This document shows positions 26,194 to 35,055 of a stretch of DNA of 64,000 nt, piece by piece. The notes below the pieces were generated by a model. The model was not told where the DNA came from. It saw only the letters and a list, made by a program, of their open reading frames with translations, and made no database searches. Each line of letters begins with the position of its first letter. Position 1 is the first letter of the stretch. Origin of the DNA: Brevundimonas bullata (GTDB taxonomy: Bacteria; Pseudomonadota; Alphaproteobacteria; Caulobacterales; Caulobacteraceae); the NCBI RefSeq assembly GCF_014207965.1, contig NZ_JACHLM010000007.1, forward strand, positions 1-64,000, given 5' to 3'. Both the position numbers and the translations under genes were made by a program.

Positions 26194-26994
26194 ATGGCGA
26201 CGGGATGCGAGGGCTGCCGCGACGGCGCCGGATTCGATCTGCCCTTCTCGATGGCTTTCCAGCCCATCGTCGATATCGCCAACCAGACGATCTTCGCGCA
26301 CGAGGCCCTGGTGCGCGGCGCGGCTGGCGAAGGCGCCTATTCGGTTCTGAGCCAGGTCGCGGACGACAACCGCTATGCTTTCGACCAGCAGTGCCGGGTC
26401 AAGGCCATCGAAATGGCCACCGCCCTGGACCTGCCGCGAGACGGCGCGCGGCTGTCGATCAACTTCATGCCCAATGCGGTCTATGAGCCGCGGGCCTGTA
26501 TTCGCCTGACGCTGGCGACGGCCATGCGCACCGGCTTTCCGCTCGACCGGATCATCTTCGAGTTCACCGAGGACGAGAAGCTCGACACCAACCACCTGCT
26601 GAATATTCTGCGCACCTACCGCGCCATGGGGTTCAAGACGGCGATCGATGATTTCGGCGCCGGCTACGCCGGTCTGGGCCTGCTGTCGAAATTCCAGCCC
26701 GACATCGTCAAATTGGATATGGAGCTTATCCGCGACATCGACCGCGATCAGGCCAAGCAGAAGATTGTCAAATCCATGCTCGCCCTGATGTCCGACCTGG
26801 GCATCCAGACCATCTGCGAAGGGGTCGAAACCCAGGACGAACTGCGGGCGCTGGAAGACCTGGGCGCCACGCTGATCCAGGGCTACGCCCTGGCCCGACC
26901 GGCCTTCGAACGCCTGGTCGGCGCCGACGCCCTATCCGCCCGCACAGGCGCGCTGGGGTTCCAACCTGGGGTGATGGCCGGTTCCGCGGCCTGA
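26194..26994 (+). CDS. EAL-domain cyclic-di-GMP phosphodiesterase
   Basis: The 266-residue protein is a stand-alone EAL domain that should cleave c-di-GMP to pGpG. Catalytic residues look intact: Glu37 in EAL, Asn90 in SINFMPN, Glu123 in FEFTED, the loop-6 pair Asp152-Asp153 in IDDFGAGYAGL, Lys173 in VKLDMEL, Glu209 in CEGVET and Gln229 in IQGYALARP. No GGDEF, PAS or membrane segment is attached. A Cys-rich start (CEGCRDG) could bind a metal or be fortuitous. It is divergent from the chemoreceptor gene. Confidence 0.9.
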   Translation: MATGCEGCRDGAGFDLPFSMAFQPIVDIANQTIFAHEALVRGAAGEGAYSVLSQVADDNRYAFDQQCRVKAIEMATALDLPRDGARLSINFMPNAVYEPRACIRLTLATAMRTGFPLDRIIFEFTEDEKLDTNHLLNILRTYRAMGFKTAIDDFGAGYAGLGLLSKFQPDIVKLDMELIRDIDRDQAKQKIVKSMLALMSDLGIQTICEGVETQDELRALEDLGATLIQGYALARPAFERLVGADALSARTGALGFQPGVMAGSAA

Positions 26995-27118
26995 TCGCAG
27001 ATCGGTCTCCTGATGCAGGCTTCTTCGGGATCGGCAGGAGTTTCCTGATCGGGAGGCCTTCAACACCCCAAACGAACACGGGTTGCATTTAGGGCTTTTC
27101 CTAATTAGCCCTCTCCCT

Positions 27119-27406
27119 ATGAACAGCCTGTTCAAAGCCCTGTCGCATCCGGTGCGGCGACGCATCATCGCCATGCTGCGCTCCGGCCCGCTGTCCTCGG
27201 GCGACATCGCAGCCGCCTTCGACATGAGCTGGCCGACGGTCACCGGACACCTGAACGCGTTGAAGGAGGCCGAACTGGTCAGCACCGAACGCGAGGGCCA
27301 GTCGATCCGCTATCGGCTGGAGATCTCGGCGGTGGAGGAGGCCCTGGCCTTCCTGATGGACCTGAGCGGAACAGGCAAAACGGATGAGGAGGACAAAGCG
27401 CCATGA
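27119..27406 (+). CDS. ArsR/SdpR-family transcriptional autorepressor
   Basis: The 95-residue winged-helix repressor starts MNSLFKALSHPVRRRIIAML, the typical SdpR start, with the recognition helix in SSGDIAAAFDMSWPTVTGHL and the wing in TEREGQSIRYRL. No metal-binding Cys pairs of classic ArsR sensors are present. Its stop overlaps the SdpI gene start (ATGA). As in Bacillus, SdpR proteins repress their own sdpRI operon until the membrane partner SdpI sequesters them. The internal ATG at 27119 was chosen over an upstream start because it matches the family. Confidence 0.9.
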   Translation: MNSLFKALSHPVRRRIIAMLRSGPLSSGDIAAAFDMSWPTVTGHLNALKEAELVSTEREGQSIRYRLEISAVEEALAFLMDLSGTGKTDEEDKAP

Positions 27407-28080
27407 TGAAGAACCCCACCCTGGCCGACACGGCAGCCGCCATCGTCTCGCTTCTGATCCTGACCGGCGCGGTCTGGATCGCAATCTATGGCCCCGAAAC
27501 GCCGATCCCTGTGCATTTCGACGCCGCTGGGCAGGCCAATCGCTACGGCAGTCGCTACGAGGTCGCGGCGGTTCTGGCGGGACTGGCCTTGCTGAACCTG
27601 CTGGTCGCCTGGATGACCGGCCGTCAGGCCGCGTCCGTCGCGGACCCGGTCCGCCGCAAGGGGCTTCAACGCGGGCAATGGCTTTCGGTCCTGATCATGG
27701 GGGCGGTCGCCGCCTTCATCGCCTGGGCCAGCCTCGGTCCCGCCGCCGCGTCGGGGGTGAGCCATCCGGGCGTCGCCATGGCCTTCACCGCATTCATCCT
27801 GCTGATCACCGGCGCGGTCCTGGGCCGCGTCAGCCCCAACCCCTTCATCGGGGTGAAGACGCCCTGGGCCTACAAGTCGCGTCTGGCCTGGGACCGCTCC
27901 AACCGTCTGGCCGGCCGCCTGATGTTCTGGCTGGGGGCCGCCGGCCTGATCGCCAGCCCCTTTGCGCCGCAACCCGCCGGGATGATCACCCTGCTCGCCG
28001 CTGTTCTGATCGCCGCCGTCTGGTCTGGGTTCGAGAGCTGGCGCGTCTGGCGCACCGCCCCCGACCGGCAACCCTTCTGA
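27403..28080 (+). CDS. SdpI/DUF1648-family membrane protein
   Basis: The 225-residue protein has about six hydrophobic segments. DUF1648 lies at the N-terminus (YGPETPIPVHFDAAGQANRY, the PxHFxxxGxxxRxGS-like motif), and the SdpI signature FIGVKTPWAYKSRLAWDRSN sits near residues 148-167. SdpI of Bacillus gives immunity to the SdpC killing peptide and controls SdpR. In proteobacteria the pair occurs without sdpC and may sense envelope stress. It is coupled to the repressor gene upstream and followed by an alpha/beta hydrolase 28 bp downstream. Confidence 0.9.
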   Translation: MMKNPTLADTAAAIVSLLILTGAVWIAIYGPETPIPVHFDAAGQANRYGSRYEVAAVLAGLALLNLLVAWMTGRQAASVADPVRRKGLQRGQWLSVLIMGAVAAFIAWASLGPAAASGVSHPGVAMAFTAFILLITGAVLGRVSPNPFIGVKTPWAYKSRLAWDRSNRLAGRLMFWLGAAGLIASPFAPQPAGMITLLAAVLIAAVWSGFESWRVWRTAPDRQPF

Positions 28081-28108
28081 TTTCACCTCTCTCAAGACGG
28101 AGACGACC

Positions 28109-29029
28109 ATGCTGACCCTCGCCGCCGCCCTGCTGCTCTCGCCGGTTTCGACGCCGGTCCAGTTGGCCTCGACCCCAGCGCCCCTGCACGGAACCCTGCT
28201 GACGCCGGAGGGCCAGACGCGCGCCGCCGCCGTCATCCTGCCCGGCTCGGGGCCCACCGACCGTGACGGCAACAGCGCCCAGTTCGGCGTCCGGGCGTCG
28301 AACCTGCGTCTGCTGGCCGAGGGCTTGGCAGAGCGCGGTGTCGCCACGATACGCATCGACAAGCGCGGCATAGGTGAAAGCGGCGCCGCCGGTCCCGCCG
28401 AAGCCGACCTGCGTTTCAACGCCTATGCGGACGACGCCCGCGCCTGGGCCGCCGAGGCGGCGGCCAAGACAGGCCAGCCCTGCGCCTGGCTGATCGGCCA
28501 CAGCGAGGGCGCGCTGGTCGCCCTGGCTGCTGTCGCAAACGGCGACGACAAGGTCTGCGGCCTGGTCCTGCTATCCGGCGCGGGGCGTCCGGCGGGCGTG
28601 GTGCTGCGCGAACAGCTGGCGGCGGGCCTGCCCGAACCGCTGAAGGCCCGCGCCTATGAGGTCCTGGCCGAGCTTGAAGCCGGCCGCACCGTGGCCGATC
28701 CCCCCGCCGAACTGGCCGCCCTGTTCCGCCCCTCAGTCCAGCCCTACCTGATCTCCTGGCTGACGCTGGACCCGGCCAGGCTGGCCGCCGCCTACGACGG
28801 CCCGATCTTCATCGGCCAAGGCACGACGGACCTTCAGGTCACGGTGGCCGACGCCGAAGCGATCAAGGCGGCCCAGCCCCGCGCCACGCTCGTCGTCTGG
28901 GACGGCGTCAACCACGTGCTGAAAACCGCGCCCGCCGACCGCGCCGCCAACATCGCGACCTATATGGATCCGGCCCTGCCCCTGGCCCCCGGCGTGGTCG
29001 AGGCGGTGGCGGGGTTTGTGTTGAAGTAG
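28109..29029 (+). CDS. Secreted alpha/beta hydrolase
   Basis: The 306-residue enzyme has a hydrophobic leader (MLTLAAALLLSPVSTPVQLA) and an alpha/beta hydrolase fold: oxyanion-hole region VILPGSGPTDRDGN, the nucleophile elbow GHSEG (about 130-134), acid Asp in GQGTTDLQV and catalytic His in GVNHVLK. The order and spacing fit the prolyl-peptidase/esterase-like group often annotated as alpha/beta hydrolase. Substrate unknown. It is third in the sdpRI transcription unit, so its expression probably follows the SdpR repressor. Confidence 0.82.
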   Translation: MLTLAAALLLSPVSTPVQLASTPAPLHGTLLTPEGQTRAAAVILPGSGPTDRDGNSAQFGVRASNLRLLAEGLAERGVATIRIDKRGIGESGAAGPAEADLRFNAYADDARAWAAEAAAKTGQPCAWLIGHSEGALVALAAVANGDDKVCGLVLLSGAGRPAGVVLREQLAAGLPEPLKARAYEVLAELEAGRTVADPPAELAALFRPSVQPYLISWLTLDPARLAAAYDGPIFIGQGTTDLQVTVADAEAIKAAQPRATLVVWDGVNHVLKTAPADRAANIATYMDPALPLAPGVVEAVAGFVLK

Positions 29030-29038
29030 GCAAACACC

Positions 29039-29190
29039 TCTCCCTCCCCTTCATGGGGAGGGTGGTCGACGCGAAGCGGCGAGCGGGTGGGGAGGGCATG
29101 GCGATACGGAACGCGGTGCTTGAGTTGCCGAAGCGCCCCCACCCGGCTTCGCCTGACGGCTCAGCCACCCTCCCCATGAGGGGGAGGGAG
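29039..29190. repeat. Palindromic intergenic repeat, 152 bp
   Basis: The element lies between the convergent hydrolase and prephenate dehydrogenase genes. Its ends are inverted: CTCCCTCCCC...GGGGAGGGTGG on the left and CCACCCTCCCC...GGGGGAGGGAG on the right, with a partly self-complementary core (GCGGGTGGGGAGGGC against GCGCCCCCACCCGGC). RNA from it would fold into a long hairpin and could act as a bidirectional terminator. It resembles the element at 40,023 in design but is not an identical copy. Confidence 0.75.
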
Positions 29191-29201
29191 ATTGTCGCGC
29201 C

Positions 29202-29936
29202 CTACCCGTCCAGCTCCGCCCTCGCCTGCTCAGCCAGGTCGAAGAACCGCCGCCGCACCTCGGCGGCGTAGGGGTTGTCGTGTTCGATGGCGCGGAACAC
29301 CGCCGCGCTGTCGTGGCGGACCATGTCGACGCCCTGCATGACGCGCTCAAAGCTGGCCGTGGTCATCCGCGTCGGCAGGGGCTCCATGGCCAGCAGAACC
29401 TTGGCGATCAGGTGAGTCAGGCCCTGGACCGTGGCCGCCTCGCGGTCGTGATCCTCGGGCGTGACGACGAAGACCTTCAAACCCAATGCCTTGCGGCAGA
29501 AGGCGGCCACGCGCCACGCCGCCTTGTCGCCGCGCACCGGACAGACGCCGATGCGCAGGCCCGCGATGCCGTCCTTGCCGCTCTGAGGCCCGAACAGGGG
29601 ATGGGTTCCGACGATGCTCACGCCCTCGGGCAGGCCGTCCAGCATGACCTGCGCCGGCTTCACCTTCACCGACCCCACGTCGAGGATCAGGGCGCCCGGC
29701 GTCACGGACGGCGCAATGGCCTCAACCGTCTGGGCCAGAACCCCGACCGGCACAGCCAGCACCACCACCGGACAGGCGGCGGCCTCCTCCAGCGGGGTCA
29801 GCCGCACTAGCCCCTCGCCGTCGCTGACCGCCGGATCATGGGCGAGGATGTCGAACCACGGCGACAGATGCTTGGCCGTCAGCCGTCCGAAGGCGCCGAA
29901 GCCGATCAAACCAAGCTGGGGTTTGGGGCTGGTCAC
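29202..29936 (-). CDS. Prephenate/arogenate dehydrogenase family protein
   Basis: The 244-residue protein has an N-terminal NAD-binding Rossmann fold (LGLIGFGAFGRLTAKHL, about 8-24) and the TyrA catalytic block: GSVKV, IVGTHPLFGPQSG with the key His, and VTPEDHDREAATVQGLTHL. It would oxidise prephenate or arogenate toward tyrosine. It is slightly shorter than typical TyrA and lacks an ACT regulatory domain. Its start overlaps the dihydroorotase stop by four bases. The pairing of tyrA-like and pyrC-like genes is not a pathway link, so co-transcription may be for convenience. Confidence 0.85.
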   Translation of the reverse strand: MTSPKPQLGLIGFGAFGRLTAKHLSPWFDILAHDPAVSDGEGLVRLTPLEEAAACPVVVLAVPVGVLAQTVEAIAPSVTPGALILDVGSVKVKPAQVMLDGLPEGVSIVGTHPLFGPQSGKDGIAGLRIGVCPVRGDKAAWRVAAFCRKALGLKVFVVTPEDHDREAATVQGLTHLIAKVLLAMEPLPTRMTTASFERVMQGVDMVRHDSAAVFRAIEHDNPYAAEVRRRFFDLAEQARAELDG

Positions 29937-31270
29937 CCCGCCAGCGTTTCCTGGAACCGCACCGGCTGGCCGTGCGCCTGGCCGATCAGTTCGCCGTCCT
30001 TCATCACCACCCGGCCGCGCACGATGGTCGCCACCGGCCAGCCCGTGGTCTCGAAGCCGTCGAAGGGGGTCCAGCCGCAGCGCGTGGCCTGCTGGTCGTG
30101 GGTGATGGTCTTCTTCGCCTTCAGGTCGACGACGGTCAGGTCGGCGTCATAGCTGACCGCCATTCGCCCCTTGTTGGCCGTACCGAACACGCGCTGCGCT
30201 CCACCGGAAGTGAGGTCGATGAAGCGTTCCAGCGACAGACGGCCCTCGGCCACGTGGGTCAGCATCAACGGCACCAGCGTCTGCACCCCCGGCATACCCG
30301 ACGGCGAGGCAGGATAGGGCTTGGACTTTTCTTCCTTCGTATGCGGCGCGTGGTCCGAGCCGAGCACATCGGCCACCCCCTGCTGCATGCCCCACAACCA
30401 CAGGGCGTCCACATGCTCCTGCGAGCGGATCGGCGGGTTCATCTGGGCGTAGGCGCCGAGGCGTTCATAGGCCTCGGGCGCGACCAGGGTCAGGTGCTGC
30501 GGCGTGATCTCGACGGTGGCGACATCCTTGTGGAAGCGCAGGAACTCCATCTCATCCTTCGTCGTGACGTGCAGGACGTGGATGCGCGCGCCGGTCTCTT
30601 TCGCCAGCCCGACCAGACGGCGGGTGGACATGATGGCGCTCTCGGCGTCGCGGACCTCGGGGTGGCTGGTCCAGTCGCCGGTGCGGGCCAGGCTGCGCCG
30701 TTCAACCAGTCGGTATTCGTCCTCAGAGTGGAAGGTGGCGCGGCGGCGCACGTTCGACAGGACCTTGCGCACCCCCTCATCGTCGGCGATCAGCAGGTCG
30801 CCGGTCGAGGCCCCCATGAAGACCTTGACCCCGCAACAGCCCGGCAGGCGCTCCAGATCGGCCAGATGCTCGGCGTTCTCATGCGTGCCGCCGACGTAGA
30901 AGGCGTGATCGGTCCACATCCGGTTGTTGGCCCGGACCAGCTTGTCGGCCATGGTTTCGGGATCGGTCGTGTTGGGGTTGGTGTTCGGCATCTCGAACAC
31001 GGCGACAACGCCGCCCAGAGCCGCCGCGCGGCTGCCGGTCTCCAGGTCTTCCTTCCATTCCAGACCCGGCTCGCGGAAATGGACCTGGGTGTCGATGACG
31101 CCCGGCAGGACGGTCAGGCCCGTGGCGTCGAACACCTCGCCCGCCGACGCCTGGCTCAGGTCGCCGATGAAGGCGATGCGCCCGTCGATGACGCCGACGT
31201 CGGCCATGCCGCGTCCAGCATGGTTGGCGACTTCGCCGCCCCGCACGATCAGGTCATAGGTCTGGGTCAT
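29933..31270 (-). CDS. pyrC: Dihydroorotase
   Basis: From the ATG at 31270 (MTQTYDLIVRGG) the 445-residue amidohydrolase shows the class I dihydroorotase/hydantoinase pattern: GVIDTQVHFREPG (metal His64), the active-site lysine region CCGVKVFMGASTG, FHSEDEYR, IHVLHVTTKDEM and GSDHAPHT with the catalytic Asp. It closes carbamoyl-aspartate to dihydroorotate in pyrimidine synthesis. The first metal position, usually His in D-x-H-x-H, is Gln62 here. I recall the same DTQVH form in other alphaproteobacterial members, so it is unlikely to be a mutation. It is co-transcribed with the tyrA-like gene. Confidence 0.88.
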   Translation of the reverse strand: MTQTYDLIVRGGEVANHAGRGMADVGVIDGRIAFIGDLSQASAGEVFDATGLTVLPGVIDTQVHFREPGLEWKEDLETGSRAAALGGVVAVFEMPNTNPNTTDPETMADKLVRANNRMWTDHAFYVGGTHENAEHLADLERLPGCCGVKVFMGASTGDLLIADDEGVRKVLSNVRRRATFHSEDEYRLVERRSLARTGDWTSHPEVRDAESAIMSTRRLVGLAKETGARIHVLHVTTKDEMEFLRFHKDVATVEITPQHLTLVAPEAYERLGAYAQMNPPIRSQEHVDALWLWGMQQGVADVLGSDHAPHTKEEKSKPYPASPSGMPGVQTLVPLMLTHVAEGRLSLERFIDLTSGGAQRVFGTANKGRMAVSYDADLTVVDLKAKKTITHDQQATRCGWTPFDGFETTGWPVATIVRGRVVMKDGELIGQAHGQPVRFQETLAG

Positions 31271-31347
31271 TGGCGCATCTCCTGAGGTCGAGGCGCTTAT
31301 GCGCGCCTGACGCCTCATGGGACAACCCCTCGCCCACTCAGGAAGGG

Positions 31348-32304
31348 TCAGTCGGCCAGTTGCGCCAGCAGCTTCTTCGACGCCTTCAGCACCCGCTCAT
31401 AGGGCAGGTCCATCATGTGCTGGATGTGCTGGTTCAGGCGCGGGTCCATGTCGATGAACTCCTGCAGGCTGCGCGGGCCGCGCACCGCCACCCCGGTCCA
31501 GGGACGACGCAGGGCCTCGTCCGAGGGACCGAACACCCCCACCGCCGGCACGCCCGCCGCCACCGCCAACTGGGTCCACAACGAGTCGCCGCCGATATAG
31601 AAGTCCGCCCGCGACAGGGCCGCCACCGTCTGCAGCCGCGTCAGCCGCCCCTGCAGCTCGATCACCCGCTCGCGCTTGACGGCGAAGCGGATCGAGTGGG
31701 CCGCGTCGCGGTCGGCCTCTTCGCCGACGATCATCAGCCGCCCCCCGGCCAGAGGTCCGCCCTCGCCCAGCAGCGACAGGGCGACCTTGGCGTAACGGTC
31801 GGCCGGCCAGCGCTTGCCGATCCAGTCCACGCCCGGCCCGATGGCCAGGATCGGGCCGTCGCCGGGCGGGATCAGGGCGTCGGCGGCTTCCTGCGTGTCG
31901 CGCCCGACGAACAGTTTCGGCGCCGGAATCTCGTCCAGTTGCAGCACCCGCGCCGCCTGCTCGACCAGATGGACGTCGGGCAAGACCTTGCCCTTCACCG
32001 CCCGCTTCTGGCGCCGCAGCTTGCCCGACAGCGTCGAGCCGCGCATGTCGACCACCAGACCCCAGTGGGTCTCGCGCACCTGGTTCCACAGGGCGATCCA
32101 GTCCCAGCGCCCGTCGCGGTCCAGGACGATCAGCCGCTCCAGCCGAGGCAGGTCCGCAAACAGGGGGGCGCTGGCCGCCGAACCGACGACGGTGAAGGTG
32201 GCCTGCGGGATGGCCTCGACCAGATGGGCGAGCGCCCCCGACGAGAGGACCGCGTCTTCTGCGTCCGCCTCGGCGATATAGAGGATCGGGAAACGCCCAT
32301 GCAT
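31348..32304 (-). CDS. Glycosyltransferase family 9 (heptosyltransferase-like)
   Basis: The 318-residue protein has the two-Rossmann GT-B fold of ADP-heptose:LPS heptosyltransferases. It has an N-terminal half with LVVDMRGS, a central IGPGVDWIGKRWPADRYAKV (donor-binding entrance) and the C-terminal signature FYIGGDSLWTQLAVAAGVPAVGVFGPS. It likely adds a sugar to the lipopolysaccharide core or another surface glycan at the inner leaflet. Single gene, no LPS cluster nearby. The N-terminal Gly-rich loop is atypical (YIAEADAEDAVLSSGAL), so substrate specificity should not be assumed. Confidence 0.85.
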   Translation of the reverse strand: MHGRFPILYIAEADAEDAVLSSGALAHLVEAIPQATFTVVGSAASAPLFADLPRLERLIVLDRDGRWDWIALWNQVRETHWGLVVDMRGSTLSGKLRRQKRAVKGKVLPDVHLVEQAARVLQLDEIPAPKLFVGRDTQEAADALIPPGDGPILAIGPGVDWIGKRWPADRYAKVALSLLGEGGPLAGGRLMIVGEEADRDAAHSIRFAVKRERVIELQGRLTRLQTVAALSRADFYIGGDSLWTQLAVAAGVPAVGVFGPSDEALRRPWTGVAVRGPRSLQEFIDMDPRLNQHIQHMMDLPYERVLKASKKLLAQLAD

Positions 32305-32365
32305 GAGACGACCCTAGAGGGATTCTCTACGGAATTCAGCGTAGATAAGACGTGACGCGGGTTCC

Positions 32366-32743
32366 GTGAGCGAAGTTCGCCCTGACCGCTGGCCTTTGCG
32401 CCCTGCTGTTCACCTGGCCTTCGCCTGGATCTCGCTGAAGCTGGAGAGGAAGCGGATCGACCGCGAAACCCTGCGCACGCCGTTTTTCGCCCAGTGCTAC
32501 CTCTCCGGCGCCACCGCCATCCTGGTCAGCCTGGGCGCCGCGGGCATCCGCTATCCCAGCGAGACGGCCACCTTGGCCGGGCTGGCCGTGATCGCGGCCA
32601 CCACCCTCTGGTACCTGGTCATCCAGCAGCGTTGGCTGATGCGTCTGGACGGCGTGGGCGCCGTGCGCGCCGGGCTCTGGGGCCTGGGCGGGTTCACCCT
32701 CTCGACCTGCCTGGTTTTCGCCTTCGGCTGGCTGCTGTCCTGA
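32366..32743 (+). CDS. Hypothetical membrane protein (125 aa)
   Basis: The product has three hydrophobic segments (about 43-62, 68-88 and 100-124) and a charged N-terminus (MSEVRPDRWPLRPAVHLAFA). The start appears to be GTG at 32366. It is transcribed away from the glycosyltransferase and followed 65 bp later by another membrane gene, so the two may form a unit. No family is recognised and function is unknown. Confidence 0.6.
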   Translation: MSEVRPDRWPLRPAVHLAFAWISLKLERKRIDRETLRTPFFAQCYLSGATAILVSLGAAGIRYPSETATLAGLAVIAATTLWYLVIQQRWLMRLDGVGAVRAGLWGLGGFTLSTCLVFAFGWLLS

Positions 32744-32807
32744 CCACAGTCCCGCCTTGCGCTCCCACGGGCGCGATGCGATCCATGCGGCAAGCAGCGG
32801 GGACCTC

Positions 32808-33536
32808 ATGAGCGAACAGGAACAGTCGGCCAAGCCGACGCCGGCACAGACTGTCCACGACCTGTCCGAAGACGCGCTGGGCTTCGGATCGACGGAGTTG
32901 CGCACCGTGCGCGATCTCCTGCTCCGCCCTCGTATCGTGCTCGAAAGCTGGATGACGTTGGGCGCGACGGGCGGCGGGCTCTACGCCCGGCCTCTGCGCC
33001 TCTACCTGGCGCTCAACGCCATTCTCATGCTGGCGCTCTTCCTCAGCGGCGGATCGGGTCACATGATCACCGCCCTGCCCCCCGAAATGCTGAACCCGCT
33101 GATCGAAACCTCGGGCAAGAGCCGCGACGCCTTCCTGGCCGACGCCGACGGGTGGATGACGCTGTTCATGGTGCCCCTGCTGTCGGCGCTATACGTCATG
33201 GCGATCGCGCCCCTGCTGCGCTGGTGGGACCCGGAGAACCTCGGCTGGCGCCGCGGACTGCGCGCCGGCTTCGCCTTCCTCAACGCCTGGACCCTGCTGC
33301 TCCTGCCGATATCCTGGCTGCTCTACGGTCAGGGATGGGCCGCCCTGATCGCCTCAATCGCCATGTGGGTGATGGGGATCGCCACCTTCCTGCGCATGGG
33401 CAAGGGTCGCTGGTATCGGACGACGGGGCCCGGTGTCGGCAAGGCCCTGGTCGCCCTGATCGCCCTCTATGCGATCAGCCTCGTCGGCGGCATGGCCATC
33501 ACGGCCATCGGGCTGGCGGCGGGTCTGTGGTTCTGA
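32808..33536 (+). CDS. DUF3667-like membrane protein
   Basis: The 242-residue protein has a soluble start (MSEQEQSAKPTPAQTVHDLS), then a LRTVRDLLLRPRIVLESWM segment, which recalls DUF3667 proteins. About four membrane helices follow (about 60-80, 115-140, 160-185 and 215-240). The start at 32808 was chosen over an upstream in-frame ATG because it is followed by a typical hydrophilic leader. No catalytic motif is visible. Confidence 0.6.
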   Translation: MSEQEQSAKPTPAQTVHDLSEDALGFGSTELRTVRDLLLRPRIVLESWMTLGATGGGLYARPLRLYLALNAILMLALFLSGGSGHMITALPPEMLNPLIETSGKSRDAFLADADGWMTLFMVPLLSALYVMAIAPLLRWWDPENLGWRRGLRAGFAFLNAWTLLLLPISWLLYGQGWAALIASIAMWVMGIATFLRMGKGRWYRTTGPGVGKALVALIALYAISLVGGMAITAIGLAAGLWF

Positions 33537-33585
33537 CCTCGGATCGGCGGGCGCATTTCCGAACGCGATAGGCTAAGGCCGCGTC

Positions 33586-34131
33586 ATGAGCCTTCCCCTT
33601 CTGCCCGACCGGACCTGCGGCGGCTGCGTCGAGTGCTGCCGCATGATCCCGCTGAACCTGCCCGAACTGGCCAAGCCGACAGGCGAGCTGTGCGGCTATT
33701 GCGTCGACGGCGCGGGCTGCTCGGTGCATGAGGTCCGGCCCCAGACCTGCCGCGTCTGGTTCTGCCTGTGGCGCGCGGTGGAGCTGTCCGACGACTGGCG
33801 GCCCGACCGCAGCGGCGTCATCATCCGCCCCGACGGCGTCGAGCGCGGCGAGATCACCCTCTATGTCGTGCGCCGCTCCGACTTCCTGACGGGCATGGAT
33901 TTCTTCGCCACGGTCGCCGGCTGGATCGCCGAGGGGATCGAGGTGGCTCTCAGCGTGCCTGGTCCGGTCGGGACCTATCCGGCCCGCGCCGTCGTCACCG
34001 ACTGGCTGCGTCCCGCCGTCGAGGAGGGCGATCCTCAGGACTTCGTCGCGCGCGTCGTCGCCTCGCTGGACAAGCTGGCCGAGCATGACTTTCAGCCCGA
34101 CGGCGTCACGGCGCGGTATGCGGTGGTGTGA
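33586..34131 (+). CDS. YkgJ-family Cys-cluster protein
   Basis: The 181-residue protein has a cysteine-rich N-terminal half typical of the YkgJ/zinc-chelating CxxCxxCC group: CGGCVECCRMIP (about 11-22), LCGYC, GCSVHEVRPQTCRVWFC. The eight or so cysteines probably bind a metal or Fe-S centre. The C-terminal half is plain alpha/beta. Role in the cell is not established for the family. It is followed 27 bp later by the ygfZ-like gene, whose product repairs Fe-S enzymes, which makes a link to Fe-S or metal handling plausible. Confidence 0.8.
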   Translation: MSLPLLPDRTCGGCVECCRMIPLNLPELAKPTGELCGYCVDGAGCSVHEVRPQTCRVWFCLWRAVELSDDWRPDRSGVIIRPDGVERGEITLYVVRRSDFLTGMDFFATVAGWIAEGIEVALSVPGPVGTYPARAVVTDWLRPAVEEGDPQDFVARVVASLDKLAEHDFQPDGVTARYAVV

Positions 34132-34158
34132 AGGCCTCCTCCTCCCTATCTTGGCCGC

Positions 34159-34953
34159 ATGTCCATCGCCCGCCTCGACAGCCGCGCCCTGATCCGCGTC
34201 ACCGGCCCTGACGCCCGCCCCTTCCTTCACAACCTGCTGACTCAGGACGTGGAGACGCTGGAACCCGGCGCCCTGCGCTTCGGCGCGCTTTTGTCCCCGC
34301 CCGGTCGGCTGCTGTTCGACCTCTTCATCTGGGGCGAGGAGAACGGCGTGGTCCTGGATGTCGCCGCCGAGCGGCGCGACGCCCTGGTCCAGCGTTTGTC
34401 GATTTATCGGCTGCGCTCCAACGTCGAGGTCATGCCCATCCCCGACGCCGTCTTCGTCGCCTGGGGCGGCGACCTCTCCGAGGGCTTCATCCCCGACCCC
34501 CGCCTGCCCGCGCTCGGCGGTCGCCGCTGGGGCGATCAATGCGAGACCGACGCGACAGAGGCCGACTGGCAGGCCCACCGCCTGAGCCTCGGCGTGCCCG
34601 ATCCCACGGCGGACACGCTGCTGGACAAGACCTATCCCATCGAGGCCGACTTCGACCTGCTGAACGGCATCGACTTCCACAAGGGCTGCTTCATCGGTCA
34701 GGAGACGACCTCGCGCATGAAGCGGCGCGGCACGATCAAGAACCGCATGATGGCCATCGCCTTTGACGGCCCCGCCCCCGAGCGCGGCGCAGAGGTGCTG
34801 AACGGCGAACTTCGGGCCGGCGAGGTCATGACGGGCGCCGACGGGCGCGCCATCGCCCTGATGCGTCTAGACCGTCTGGAGGGCGATCTGAGCGTCGATG
34901 GCCGCGCTGTCACCGTCGAAAAGCCGATCTGGATCCCTGAATTTCAAGGCTAA
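34159..34953 (+). CDS. ygfZ: YgfZ/IBA57-like folate-binding Fe-S assembly protein
   Basis: The 264-residue protein belongs to the GcvT-like YgfZ family that binds tetrahydrofolate and helps assemble or repair [4Fe-4S] clusters in enzymes such as MiaB. The family hallmark KGCFIGQE is at residues 175-182 (Cys177 is the functional cysteine), preceded by the FLHNLLTQDV start and LLFDLFIW strand. Length is at the short end for YgfZ but normal for alphaproteobacterial members. No other Fe-S genes are adjacent besides the YkgJ-like neighbour. Confidence 0.88.
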   Translation: MSIARLDSRALIRVTGPDARPFLHNLLTQDVETLEPGALRFGALLSPPGRLLFDLFIWGEENGVVLDVAAERRDALVQRLSIYRLRSNVEVMPIPDAVFVAWGGDLSEGFIPDPRLPALGGRRWGDQCETDATEADWQAHRLSLGVPDPTADTLLDKTYPIEADFDLLNGIDFHKGCFIGQETTSRMKRRGTIKNRMMAIAFDGPAPERGAEVLNGELRAGEVMTGADGRAIALMRLDRLEGDLSVDGRAVTVEKPIWIPEFQG

Positions 34954-35055
34954 CTTCAGGAAAACGGAAAATCTGCTTGTCATGATGTAAAAGTCGCTTG
35001 ACGAAGAACGCGGCGTTGGTAAAGTTCACTTGTCACAGAGACAGGGGAGCTTGCC

